Origin: Chitinophaga tropicalis
GTDB lineage: Bacteria > Bacteroidota > Bacteroidia > Chitinophagales > Chitinophagaceae
Assembly: GCF_009758205.1 (NCBI RefSeq)
Contig: NZ_WRXN01000008.1
Coordinates: 62,001-126,000, forward strand
DNA: 64,000 nt
Direction of reading: 5' to 3'
Below, piece by piece: positions 27,944-36,109 of this stretch. The position numbers were made by a program, and so were the translations under genes. A model generated the notes under the pieces. That model was not told the origin of the DNA, did not search any database, and saw nothing but the letters and a program-made list of their open reading frames with translations. Position 1 is the stretch's first letter. Each line of letters begins with the position of its first letter.

Positions 27944-28227
27944 AACTTATTAAAGTTTTGGCAACAATAGTATTGTTCTCAAATGAAAAATCGAGAAAAA
28001 CACCTTTCATTAGTGGTTATAGACCTTTATTCAATTTTCCTAATGCTAAGACGAAGATATCAGGTAGCATTAAGCTCATGGGAACCAGTTCCTTTTCTCC
28101 TGGATCCAAAGGAGATGTCGAGATTACCTTTATAAAAGGTATGATAGACGATAATTATTTTAAATCTGGAATCAAATTCACTTTTGATGAAGGACGAGAT
28201 ACTTTAGGAGAAGGAGAAATTAAATAA
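27937..28227 (+). CDS. EF-Tu domain III-like protein, putative immunity factor
   Basis: This 96-residue protein has an ATG that overlaps the end of the toxin frame by 7 bp, so translation is coupled. It resembles the C-terminal domain of elongation factor Tu from end to end: KTPFISGYRPLFNF matches the EF-Tu HTPFFTGYRPQFYF segment, KISGSIKL matches DVTGVVEL, FSPGSKGDVEITF matches the PGDNVEMTV region, and FKSGIKFTFDEG with LGEGEI matches LRFAIREGGRTVGAG. GTPase domains I and II are absent. A small EF-Tu-like domain directly behind a toxin tip suggests an immunity protein that either binds the toxin or copies its target. The similarity is seen directly; the role is inferred. Confidence 0.7.
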   Translation: MVELIKVLATIVLFSNEKSRKTPFISGYRPLFNFPNAKTKISGSIKLMGTSSFSPGSKGDVEITFIKGMIDDNYFKSGIKFTFDEGRDTLGEGEIK

Positions 28228-28242
28228 ACCATGATAAGTATA

Positions 28243-28281
28243 AACAACAAGAGTCGCAGATATTCGGCAGCTCTTGTTGTT
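28243..28281. terminator. Perfect 11-bp hairpin after the immunity gene
   Basis: AACAACAAGAG (28243-28253) pairs with CTCTTGTTGTT (28271-28281). Only a short T-containing tail follows, so termination is likely but not certain. The remaining 200 bp to the next gene show nothing clear. Confidence 0.6.
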
Positions 28282-28498
28282 CATACTTTGGGGGCTGCTT
28301 ATTAAGCGCGTCTCAAAGCTATCCTTTAGATGTTGTACTAATAATATTAGCTTATCATAGCCAAAGCTCAAACTGATGTATATGATTAGCTCACGGATAA
28401 ATACCAACTCTAACTTTGGCTGCCATTGGCTTATTGTTGAAAGGCAGATAAGATATTACAAAATTTCATATATTCACACCTTAATATTTTTTACCAAA

Positions 28499-29014
28499 AT
28501 GATCCGTATCTTTTTCTTATCAACAGTTGTTACATCCCTGATATCTATTAATGCAAGTGCCCAACAGAAGCCTGTAAAATCCAATGAAGAAGTTGTTACA
28601 GCCATCCGGACGGAGTTTAAAAGGATTAATGCCCTGCCATTAAACAAAGAGCAGTTTAAATATGAATCTGAAGGATGTGTTGAAGGAGGAAACGTTCAAT
28701 ATTTCTTTGACAAGAAGGAAATTGTGAAGGTCGTTGAATCCGGAAGTATGGGAGATGGCAGCTGGACAACGGAATTTTATTACCAGTCCGGGAAATTGAT
28801 CTTCTGCTATGAGAAAGCTGTTGGCAGCTCTGCCGATGGGCAGGAATCGAAGATAGAGCATCGTGTATATGTGAAAGGTAATGAAGTGGTGAAGTATATG
28901 GAAGATCAGAAGGTAATAGCTGCTGATGCAGAAGCAACTAAAAAGCTGGCTACAGCTGATAAATTGCTGAAGGCGTATGGCACAAAGAATTTTGCAGGTG
29001 CGTTGTGCGAGTAA
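28499..29014 (+). CDS. Secreted protein of unknown function
   Basis: The protein has 171 residues from ATG 28499, chosen because a signal peptide follows at once (MIRIFFLSTVVTSLISINASAQ). The mature part has an N-terminal helix (NEEVVTAIRTEFKRINAL), then strands alternating with charged turns (GGNVQYFFDKKEIVKVVES, SWTTEFYYQSGKLIFCYE) and a helical tail ending LLKAYGTKNF. The pattern of paired strands with aromatic residues is common among periplasmic proteins of this phylum. No family is recognised and no catalytic motif is present. It converges with the next gene, leaving only 6 bp between the stops. Confidence 0.8.
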   Translation: MIRIFFLSTVVTSLISINASAQQKPVKSNEEVVTAIRTEFKRINALPLNKEQFKYESEGCVEGGNVQYFFDKKEIVKVVESGSMGDGSWTTEFYYQSGKLIFCYEKAVGSSADGQESKIEHRVYVKGNEVVKYMEDQKVIAADAEATKKLATADKLLKAYGTKNFAGALCE

Positions 29015-29020
29015 AGTATA

Positions 29021-30520
29021 TTAATCCTTGTTGGTAGATATTGATTTCAGGACCCTTCTCATTCGTGCAAAGCTGGAGCCGGACATGTAACCAATGTTGA
29101 CCTGGAACCTAAAGCCGCTGTAGCTGTTCAATCCTCCGATGGAGGGAGTATAGGCGGGGCTCCAGATGTATTTTGCAGATATGTCGTAGGTGAGTCTTTT
29201 ACCGAGACGTGTAAATAGTCCCATCCCCGTTTCCAATGCAAATTTCTGCTGGGAGTAGTCGGTAGAATTTATTCCGTTGCTCATAGTACCTTTTATTTTG
29301 AACAGGGTGGTGTTTACGGCTCCCGCTCCGAACATGAAGTAGGGCTTGGGCTCTGCCGCCAGTTTAGTACGGGTAAAGCTTCTCCTGGAAAGGATAGCTC
29401 CCTGTTCCATTTCATCCCCCTCTGCCCTCTCTGCTTCAGCATCCAGTTCGGTTATCCTGAGCCGCAATCTTGCTTTGTAAGCCGGGCTGTATAATCCGCC
29501 GAGGCCGAATTTGATATAGGCGAAGTTGGACAGGATCATGCCGGAAGATGCGGAGATCTGTGCAGATGTAGAGCCGGTAACAGACATGAATTTCTCCGTC
29601 CTGTTCATTTGTATTTCGATACCTATACGATGCTTCTGCGAAATGAAACGTTCTGAAGACAATCCGAAAAAGAATTTCCGGTCTGAAATGTCAACCCTGG
29701 TCTTTATATCTTCTGCGCTTTTACTATATCCGGGAATGAACGTGCCTCCCAGCGTGATACTGGTGATGCGATTGCCCAGGAACTCATCCAGCAGCTGATC
29801 TGAAAGGTCTCTGCGGATCTTTGTATACATTTTAGTGTAACGTTCAAATCTCTCTATCTCCCATTCGTAGTCACTTTCGCTCATCATTTTTCGTCGCCTG
29901 ATATAGTACATAGTATCAGCCGGCATTTCTCCGATGGTAAGGCTGTATTTTGAATTATGGCGGTTCATCTTATGGAACCTGAACACCGCATCCCCGAAGA
30001 AGGTTGTACCTATCTGCATGGAAGGCATCATGAAGAGCATGCCGGGGAAAGTTGTAAAATATTCGGGCATGAAGGACATTGTCGGCATCATGACGGCCCC
30101 TTTCACAGCGCCATCTACACTCCTGTTGAGCGAGCGGAATGAAGTAATATTCCGGATCGATACTGTATCAAAATCAACAGAAGGTAAAGGTATAGGGATG
30201 GGAATAGGCATGAAAGGAGGCCGTTTCATGAATACCAGTTCGCTGTCTGTTATTGCAATTAAAGCAGATTCTACATAATAGGTATGACGATTAAAATCTG
30301 TTCTGACAAGCGGTTGTTCCATTTGTCTCTTCCTATCGGACCGAAACCATAATTTGATAAAATCTCCCTGCCTGATGGTATCCTTCGCACCTGTTTTACT
30401 ATTCACTTCTACCAGTATCTTCTGCATGCCATTGGCCGGAGGTTGTGGCAGTGAAAAGCGCTGGGCTGATACGTTGCAGAAAATCAATACTAAAACAAGC
30501 GATGGTACTAAAAATTTCAT
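29021..30520 (-). CDS. Secreted, possibly outer-membrane protein of unknown function
   Basis: This 499-residue protein has a clear signal peptide (MKFLVPSLVLVLIFCNVSAQ). Residues about 30-110 hold strand-rich sequence with VNSKTGAKDTIRQGDFIKLW and YYVESALIAITDSELVF. A middle stretch is charged and helical (YYIRRRKMMSESDYEWEIE). The last 250 residues have alternating short strands typical of an outer-membrane barrel (KKFFFGLSSERF-like, FAYIKFGLGGLYSP, LTYDISAKYIWSPA, GFRFQVNIGYMSGS). The family is not recognised. It is 126 bp downstream of the LytTR pair in the same direction and could be read with it, but nothing links the functions. Confidence 0.8.
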   Translation of the reverse strand: MKFLVPSLVLVLIFCNVSAQRFSLPQPPANGMQKILVEVNSKTGAKDTIRQGDFIKLWFRSDRKRQMEQPLVRTDFNRHTYYVESALIAITDSELVFMKRPPFMPIPIPIPLPSVDFDTVSIRNITSFRSLNRSVDGAVKGAVMMPTMSFMPEYFTTFPGMLFMMPSMQIGTTFFGDAVFRFHKMNRHNSKYSLTIGEMPADTMYYIRRRKMMSESDYEWEIERFERYTKMYTKIRRDLSDQLLDEFLGNRITSITLGGTFIPGYSKSAEDIKTRVDISDRKFFFGLSSERFISQKHRIGIEIQMNRTEKFMSVTGSTSAQISASSGMILSNFAYIKFGLGGLYSPAYKARLRLRITELDAEAERAEGDEMEQGAILSRRSFTRTKLAAEPKPYFMFGAGAVNTTLFKIKGTMSNGINSTDYSQQKFALETGMGLFTRLGKRLTYDISAKYIWSPAYTPSIGGLNSYSGFRFQVNIGYMSGSSFARMRRVLKSISTNKD

Positions 30521-30646
30521 AGCAAATATTTACAGCATTCCCCAGGCGTCTGGCAGGCAATACACCAACAGGAATATGCGTGTTATAATTTGCTGACGAA
30601 GTTATCTTCCCGTATGATCAGACAGAAAATAAACGGGAGAACCGGC

Positions 30647-31363
30647 CTATAATAATGGAGAACCGCCCACCTGAACTGACAGCTGCCGGGCCTGGTTACG
30701 ATAGGTATCGCCTATGGGCAGCTGTGTGCCGGAAATAACTATGTAACGGCTGTTGTAAGAGGTTATCTTTGACAGGTTGATGATATATGATCTGTGTATG
30801 CGAAGGAACTTCTGCTGAGGTAACCTGTTCAGTATTTCCTTCATAGACATCATTGAAAAGATAGGTTTGTGGCTATGACAGGTATGGATCTTTACATGGT
30901 TGTTAAGTCCTTCTATGTACGTTATATCTGACAACAGGATCTTCTTGGACTGGTATTCCGATCTGACATTCAGGAAAGAAGTGTTTTCTTCCCCGGTATG
31001 CTTACGGAATGCTTTGTACTGGCAAGCCTTGAATACTGCCTGCAGGAAACGTTCTGCCGAAATGGGTTTTACAAGGTAGTCCAAAGCTGCTACTTCAAAA
31101 CCCTGTACAGCATAATGGCTATAGGCAGTAGTGAATATAACCATAGGCTTTCTGCTGAGGGATCTGTAAAAGGAAAGTCCGTCGATATCTGTCATTTCGA
31201 TATCAAGGAAAATGAGATCGACTTCATTAGCAGCCAGGTATTCTTCTGCTTTCTGCGTACCTGTAAAGGTATTCAGCAGCTTTATATTGTCCAGCGGATC
31301 AGTGTAGGCTTTGATGACCTGGAGTGCGAGTGGTTCATCGTCTATAGCAATACAGTGTAACAT
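30647..31363 (-). CDS. LytTR-type response regulator
   Basis: This 238-residue protein has an N-terminal receiver domain: the acidic pair IDDEP near residue 8, the phospho-acceptor Asp in LIFLDIEM (about 56), a conserved Thr/Tyr switch in IFTTAYSHYA and Lys in LDYLVKP. A linker follows, then a C-terminal LytTR DNA-binding domain (ILLSDITYIEGLNNHVKIHT, MKEILNRLPQQKFLRIHRSY). It pairs with the histidine kinase whose stop lies 2 bp before its start, so the two are co-translated. LytTR regulators of this kind often control cell-surface or secreted functions; the target is unknown. Confidence 0.93.
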   Translation of the reverse strand: MLHCIAIDDEPLALQVIKAYTDPLDNIKLLNTFTGTQKAEEYLAANEVDLIFLDIEMTDIDGLSFYRSLSRKPMVIFTTAYSHYAVQGFEVAALDYLVKPISAERFLQAVFKACQYKAFRKHTGEENTSFLNVRSEYQSKKILLSDITYIEGLNNHVKIHTCHSHKPIFSMMSMKEILNRLPQQKFLRIHRSYIINLSKITSYNSRYIVISGTQLPIGDTYRNQARQLSVQVGGSPLL

Positions 31364-31365
31364 CT

Positions 31366-32385
31366 TTATAGTTCCATTTCAAGGTGTACAGCAAATTCAT
31401 GTTCGTTCTCCCTGATGGAAAGGGAGTAGCGGTCAGGGTAAATAAGTTCCAGTCTCCGTTTTACATTATTGATTCCAATTCCTTTATGGTCCGGGTCTAT
31501 CTTGCCTGGTATGATCGTATTATTTGATGAAAAGAGGAGCCTTTTACCGTTGCAATCAAGGGAAATGTTCATCTTCGTATCATGATTACCGGATGTACCA
31601 TATTTGAAGCAGTTTTCTATAAAAGGTATCATAAGTAAAGGTGCGATGGTTAGTCCGGATGAGGTGTTCCTTACTTCAAAGTTCACGGTGTTATTTCCAC
31701 TTAACCTCATATGCTGCATTTTTACATATCCGGACATATATTCGATCTCTTTTTCAAGAGGTACTCTTTCCCCCTCACTTTCATACAGTACGTACCGCAT
31801 TAGTTGTGAAAGCTGCAATACGGCTGCCGGAGTTTCTGTTGATTGGCGGATGGCCATTGAATAGATGCCATTCAGCATGTTAAAGAAAAAGTGAGGGTTT
31901 ACCTGGTTTCTCAATAGTGAGACCTCTGCTGCGTTCTTCTGCATTTCCATTTCCATTTTGTCACGCTGGGCCTGTTTCCATTCGTTGTTCTTATGTAAGA
32001 TGAAAGATAGCATCAGGGCCATGGCTGTCATCAGTAAGGAAGGCAAAGGCGCTCTTAATGAATTGACAAAGGGGAACGGTATATGCAGTCTGCTCATAAT
32101 GAAATTGCATAGTACAGGTACCAGGAGAATGACTGCTGCTATCAACAGTAATGAGACTGTATAGGCTTTGTATTTCCGTTTGGTGTTAAATGAAGGGATG
32201 AGATAGTAATAGTTCAGATAGTATGCAGAGGCGGCTAAGAAGTTAGTTAGTATAACGGAGCGGAATAGCTGGCCCGCATCGTTGAACTGTTTATGTGCTG
32301 TCAGTGGTGGCATCAGCAGAAGAGGGAAACTGAGGAATCCTGCAAGGAAGAGTATATGCGTGAAAATAGCTGGTATTCTTTTCAT
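31366..32385 (-). CDS. LytS/YehU-family sensor histidine kinase
   Basis: This 339-residue protein has four predicted membrane segments in the first 140 residues (IFTHILFLAGFLSFPLLLM, TNFLAASAYYLNYYYLI, LLLIAAVILLVPVLCNF, LLMTAMALMLSFIL), a short coiled coil (KMEMEMQKNAAEVSLLRNQ), and the His_kinase box NPHFFFNMLNGIYS with the phosphorylatable His. The ATPase part has MIPFIENCFKYG (N box) and KGIGINNVKRRLELIY (G box). There is no large sensory domain, as is usual in this family. It forms one operon with the LytTR regulator. Confidence 0.92.
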   Translation of the reverse strand: MKRIPAIFTHILFLAGFLSFPLLLMPPLTAHKQFNDAGQLFRSVILTNFLAASAYYLNYYYLIPSFNTKRKYKAYTVSLLLIAAVILLVPVLCNFIMSRLHIPFPFVNSLRAPLPSLLMTAMALMLSFILHKNNEWKQAQRDKMEMEMQKNAAEVSLLRNQVNPHFFFNMLNGIYSMAIRQSTETPAAVLQLSQLMRYVLYESEGERVPLEKEIEYMSGYVKMQHMRLSGNNTVNFEVRNTSSGLTIAPLLMIPFIENCFKYGTSGNHDTKMNISLDCNGKRLLFSSNNTIIPGKIDPDHKGIGINNVKRRLELIYPDRYSLSIRENEHEFAVHLEMEL

Positions 32386-32537
32386 ACCGCCAAAATAGCT
32401 TAGTTGTCCAGATAAAAAATATAGGGTTGAGGGAGAAAGAGATGTAGTGATGGTGTCTTTTATACCAATTCACTGAAAGTATATGTAAACAGGCAGTTTT
32501 TATAGACCAAAGAAATGTTAAATAAGGGTGGTTGTTT

Positions 32538-32567
32538 AAAAATGGTCCGTTTTACCGGACCATTTTT
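32538..32567. promoter_or_regulatory. Perfect 12-bp inverted repeat between divergent genes
   Basis: AAAAATGGTCCG (32538-32549) and CGGACCATTTTT (32556-32567) flank a 6-bp loop. It sits in the gap between the divergent histidine kinase and AraC genes, where no terminator is needed. It overlaps the upstream half of a promoter-like pair for the AraC gene, so it may be an operator or an attenuator. Confidence 0.55.
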
Positions 32568-32593
32568 GAGCCGGTTGGAATTTAATACCTTTG
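32565..32593 (+). promoter_or_regulatory. Candidate promoter of the AraC-family gene
   Basis: TTTG (32565-32568) and TACCTTTG (32586-32593) form a Bacteroidota-type pair with a 17-bp gap, slightly short of the usual 19-20. The ATG follows at 32626. Confidence 0.45.
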
Positions 32594-32625
32594 TTCTGCA
32601 TTTGATTTTTGCAAATATCAGATAT

Positions 32626-33564
32626 ATGAAGTCAAAGACGATAGAGGACTTTTATAGTGCACTGGCCAAACATAAGCAGAAGGATTTAAGTGATTTGCTT
32701 CCGTCTGGCATATCGAAGGAGATAGGTCATTTTAATGTGTTTAATACGGCAGAGATATTTAACCAGTTCATGGAAACAGGTAAAGTACCAATGCCTTATA
32801 ACAGAAGGGCTTATTATAAAATAAGCCTGATTGGCGGGCATAACAGGGCCGAATATGCTGATAAGGTGATTGATATTCCTAAAAACGGGCTTTTATTTGC
32901 AACTCCCCGGATACCATATCACTGGCTTCCGCAGGACCTGAAGCAATCCGGACATTTTTGCATATTTACCGATGACTTCCTTATACAGGCTAAAAGCGGG
33001 GTGGTATTAGACGATCTTCCTATCTTTAAAACAGGCGGATACCCTGTTTTCCAGTTATCTGATGAAGAAGCTAGGGAAATAGAAGCCATCTTTTTAAAAA
33101 TGCATAAAGAGATAGCTTCTGATTATCTCTATAAGTATGACCTGATACGTAACTATGTTTTAGAGCTGATCCACTACGGACAAAAGCTACAACCCGTTAC
33201 TGCCCACCATTCGGCTCATAGTGGTACAGCCCGGGTATCTTCGTTGTTTATAGAATTGCTGGAACGCCAGTTCCCTATTGAATCCCATCATCAAAGAATA
33301 AGTCTGCGCACAGCCAAAGACTATGCAGAAAGGCTGTCTGTCCATGTGAACTATCTTAACAGGGCGCTTAAAGAAACAATCGGTAAGACCACAACGGATA
33401 TTATTGGCAACAGGATCATACAGGAAGCCAAGATACTGCTGAAACAAACCCAGTGGAATATTTCTGAAATAGCTTATTGCCTGGGCTTTGAGGAAGTAGC
33501 TCACTTCTCCAACTTCTTTAAAAAACAAACCACCTTCTCCCCCGCTGCTTTTCGTACCCAATAA
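32626..33564 (+). CDS. AraC-family transcriptional regulator
   Basis: The protein has 312 residues from ATG 32626; upstream in-frame sequence is promoter-like. The N-terminal part has a cupin-like ligand domain (YYKISLIGGHNRAEYADKVI, GLLFATPRIPYHWLP). The C-terminal 100 residues hold two AraC HTH motifs (TAKDYAERLSVHVNYLNRAL and WNISEIAYCLGFEEVAHFSN, ending FFKKQTTFSPAAFR). Such pairs of AraC regulator and adjacent SDR enzyme are common in this phylum, and the SDR gene 91 bp downstream is its likely target. Confidence 0.92.
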   Translation: MKSKTIEDFYSALAKHKQKDLSDLLPSGISKEIGHFNVFNTAEIFNQFMETGKVPMPYNRRAYYKISLIGGHNRAEYADKVIDIPKNGLLFATPRIPYHWLPQDLKQSGHFCIFTDDFLIQAKSGVVLDDLPIFKTGGYPVFQLSDEEAREIEAIFLKMHKEIASDYLYKYDLIRNYVLELIHYGQKLQPVTAHHSAHSGTARVSSLFIELLERQFPIESHHQRISLRTAKDYAERLSVHVNYLNRALKETIGKTTTDIIGNRIIQEAKILLKQTQWNISEIAYCLGFEEVAHFSNFFKKQTTFSPAAFRTQ

Positions 33565-33655
33565 CCCAGGTTTGAATTTTGCAAACACTAGTTTGATGCT
33601 CGCAAATGCTGAACCCTGTTTTTGACTCAACTTTGTGTCATAAAATTTTAATGAA

Positions 33656-34426
33656 ATGACACAAGCAAAAAGTAGAATAGCATTCATAACAGGCGGTAGC
33701 CGCGGATTAGGCAGGGATATGGCGATAAACATCGCTAAAAAGGGGCTGGATGTGGTCATCACTTACAACAGCAGGAAAGACGAAGCTTTAGCTGTTGTAG
33801 CTGAAGTTGAAAACCTGGGACAGAAAGCTGCTGCATTGCAGCTGAATGTTGGCGATATTAAAAGCTTTGACACATTTATAGCTGGCCTGACAACTACATT
33901 AGGCGGTACATTTAACACTGATAAAATCGACTATCTCGTTAACAATGCAGGAGCCAATGTGGTTATCCCTTCGTTTGCAGAGACTACAGAAGAGAACTTT
34001 GACGAATTACTGAACATGCATTTTAAAGGCGTGTTCTTTCTGACACAGAAAATACTGCCTTTGCTCAATGACGACGGAGGTATCGTTAATATCTCTTCAG
34101 GACTGACACGCGTTTCATTTCCAGGTTCAGGCGCTTATGGCAGTATGAAGGGGGCAGTGGAAGTGCTTACAAGGTATCTTGCTAAAGAATTGGGACATCG
34201 TGGTATCAACGCTAACGTAGTAGCGCCTGGTGCTATTGCAACGGAATTCAGCGGTGGCAGGTTGAAAAATTCTCCGCAGCTGCAGGAGCATATCAAAAGC
34301 GTCACAGCTATTCCACGTATTGGTCAGGCGGAAGATATTGGAGGCGTGGTTGCGTTCCTGTGTACACCGGAAGCCAAATGGGTGAATGGACAACGGATCG
34401 AGGCGTCTGGCGGGATGTTCCTGTGA
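33656..34426 (+). CDS. Short-chain dehydrogenase/reductase
   Basis: This 256-residue protein has the classical SDR layout: TGGSRGLG (NAD(P)-binding), NNAGAN, catalytic Ser in NISSGL, YxxxK in GAYGSMKGA, and a PGAIATEF segment after the active site. The C-terminal GGMFL ending is typical. The basic residues after the glycine motif (NSRKDEA) suggest preference for NADP(H), though this is weak evidence. The substrate is unknown. It follows the AraC regulator and is closed by a strong terminator. A TTTTTG near 33618-33623 with TAAAATTTTA around 33641-33650 could be its own promoter. Confidence 0.92.
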   Translation: MTQAKSRIAFITGGSRGLGRDMAINIAKKGLDVVITYNSRKDEALAVVAEVENLGQKAAALQLNVGDIKSFDTFIAGLTTTLGGTFNTDKIDYLVNNAGANVVIPSFAETTEENFDELLNMHFKGVFFLTQKILPLLNDDGGIVNISSGLTRVSFPGSGAYGSMKGAVEVLTRYLAKELGHRGINANVVAPGAIATEFSGGRLKNSPQLQEHIKSVTAIPRIGQAEDIGGVVAFLCTPEAKWVNGQRIEASGGMFL

Positions 34427-34437
34427 TCTTTTATTCC

Positions 34438-34470
34438 AGATGGTCTGCCTGAGGCGGACCATCTTTTTAG
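34438..34470 (+). terminator. Rho-independent terminator after the SDR gene
   Basis: AGATGGTCtGCC and GGCgGACCATCT form an 11-12-bp stem with a TGA loop, followed by TTTTT. Confidence 0.85.
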
Positions 34471-34525
34471 GGGAGAAAGTGACTTTTCTATATATTATCT
34501 TTGCGCGGAATATTACTTTCGAACT

Positions 34526-35266
34526 ATGAAACTATTCTCTGTCCTTTTATCAGTTACCCTGCTTCCTGTCCTGGCGTTTGCCCAGGAAGAAGGTCCATGG
34601 CCTGAGCCAAGTCCTGAAAGCCAGGCTTATCACGACTACCGCATGAAGCTGACCACCCCACCCTATGGATTGGAAAAAGTAAAAACAATGATCAGCAAGG
34701 CTGTTTCTGTTGGTGAGGAGGAAGGTGAAGGAGAGGCTATCAGGCCTAAAGATTACCTGACCCTTTCCCTGCGGGAGAAGTTCACCTATCATATGATACA
34801 CACGGAAGCATATAGCCAGAACTGTGATGCCACTCCGCCGATCATAGATGAGCATAAAAAGATATTTGCCCGGCTGCCGGATATTTTCGGAGAAGGTAAC
34901 TGGAGTATCAGGCAGAGAGATTTCCTGGTGAGCAACAGGGATTCTGTACTGGCTATCATCGAGGAATCTGCCAACAGGAGTAAGCGACTGGGCGCCAATT
35001 ATAAAATGGCAATAGTTGAGGTGAACGGACTGGAAATGATCCCTTTCCTGATAGAGTTCTACAAACGTGATTACAAAGATCATGATATCCTCACTACTTT
35101 ATTACTGCTGATGAACGGGGTAAAATATCCGCCCTTCGTACAATCTACCTCTTACGCCAAGCTCTATGGGCCGAACAGCAACTATGGCGCCTGGCTGCAG
35201 TATAACAAAGCCAATGAAGATCTGATCTTTCAACGGGCAATGGCGCTCTTTAATTCAATGAACTGA
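34526..35266 (+). CDS. Secreted protein of unknown function, coupled to FGE-like gene
   Basis: This 246-residue protein has a signal peptide (MKLFSVLLSVTLLPVLAFAQ). The mature part is largely helical (YGLEKVKTMISKAVSVGEE, LREKFTYHMIHTEAYSQNCD, RDSVLAIIEESANRSKRLG, NEDLIFQRAMALFNSMN). No family is recognised. Its TGA overlaps the ATG of the next gene by one base (TGATG), a sign of coupled translation, so the two products probably act in one process. Being exported, it works in the periplasm or at the surface. Confidence 0.82.
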   Translation: MKLFSVLLSVTLLPVLAFAQEEGPWPEPSPESQAYHDYRMKLTTPPYGLEKVKTMISKAVSVGEEEGEGEAIRPKDYLTLSLREKFTYHMIHTEAYSQNCDATPPIIDEHKKIFARLPDIFGEGNWSIRQRDFLVSNRDSVLAIIEESANRSKRLGANYKMAIVEVNGLEMIPFLIEFYKRDYKDHDILTTLLLLMNGVKYPPFVQSTSYAKLYGPNSNYGAWLQYNKANEDLIFQRAMALFNSMN

Positions 35267-36063
35267 TGCTGACTGCGCTGCTCTCCTGTTTACTGACGTT
35301 CGGCGCTCCGCCGGATACGGTGTTTGTGCGCATACCGGTGGGTGACTACCAGGTGGGACGGAAAGGTCATCACCTCAACCCGTTGCGTAAAGTACATGTT
35401 AACAGCTATTATATTGGCGCTACTGAAGTCACTAACAGGCTGTTTGCCGCTTTCATAACAGCTACAGGGTATGTTACCGATGCAGAACGGCGGCATAATG
35501 CCATGGTATTTGAGCCTGGACTGGAAGAGTTCCGGTGGCTGGAAGATAGTACAGCCTGCTGGAAGTATCCTAATGGCATTAGCCGGGGCGGCATAACTGA
35601 TAAAATGGATCATCCGGTTACCTGTATCAGTTATGCCGATATCCAGGTTTATTGTAAATGGGCCGGGGTAAGGCTTCCTTCTTTTGAGGAATGGGAAATA
35701 GCTTCCCGGGCGGGAGCATCTACCACCTACTTCTGGGGAGAAGATACTTCACAGCTCTCCACTTATGCTAATGTATGGCATGGGCATGATCATCTGCGGG
35801 CTGATAGTACGGACGGGTATATGTATACATCTCCTGTTGCCAGTTTTAAACCTAATGCTTTTGGATTGTATGATGTGTACGGGAACGTGTTCGAGTTTTG
35901 CGAAGGGCATCTGAAAGATGAGAAAGCTGTGCATGCCAGGGGTGGTTCCTGGTGGTGTAGTCAGCATTCCTGCAGTTATTTTAATTCGGTTGAAATAGGG
36001 AGGGTGAATGCGCACGCTTCTTTTAGTAATCAGGGGTTTAGAGTAGTTAAAAAAATAAACTGA
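35266..36063 (+). CDS. Formylglycine-generating-enzyme (SUMF1) family protein
   Basis: This 265-residue protein has a weak signal-like start (MLTALLSCLLTFGAPP) and then the SUMF1 fold: IPVGDYQVGR, YYIGATEVTNRLFAAF, HPVTCISYADIQVYCKWAG, RLPSFEEWEIASRAG, YDVYGNVFEFCEG and a final NQGFRVVK. The segment GGSWWCSQHSC keeps two cysteines four residues apart, the spacing of the catalytic pair in true formylglycine-generating enzymes (GGSYMCxxxxC). The downstream RYR of the classical motif is replaced by YFN, so activity is uncertain. Many proteins of this family in Bacteroidota are non-catalytic partners of surface machines. It is translationally coupled to the upstream secreted protein. Confidence 0.85.
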   Translation: MLTALLSCLLTFGAPPDTVFVRIPVGDYQVGRKGHHLNPLRKVHVNSYYIGATEVTNRLFAAFITATGYVTDAERRHNAMVFEPGLEEFRWLEDSTACWKYPNGISRGGITDKMDHPVTCISYADIQVYCKWAGVRLPSFEEWEIASRAGASTTYFWGEDTSQLSTYANVWHGHDHLRADSTDGYMYTSPVASFKPNAFGLYDVYGNVFEFCEGHLKDEKAVHARGGSWWCSQHSCSYFNSVEIGRVNAHASFSNQGFRVVKKIN

Positions 36064-36109
36064 ATTTTGCTTTATTTCCCTTAATTTGTTAGTAAAGCAA
36101 TATAAAGTA

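Noticed and set aside
28204-28407. Minus-strand open frame of 67 codons after the EF-Tu-like gene
   Set aside because: It includes the hairpin at 28243-28281, overlaps the end of a real gene, and shows no feature.
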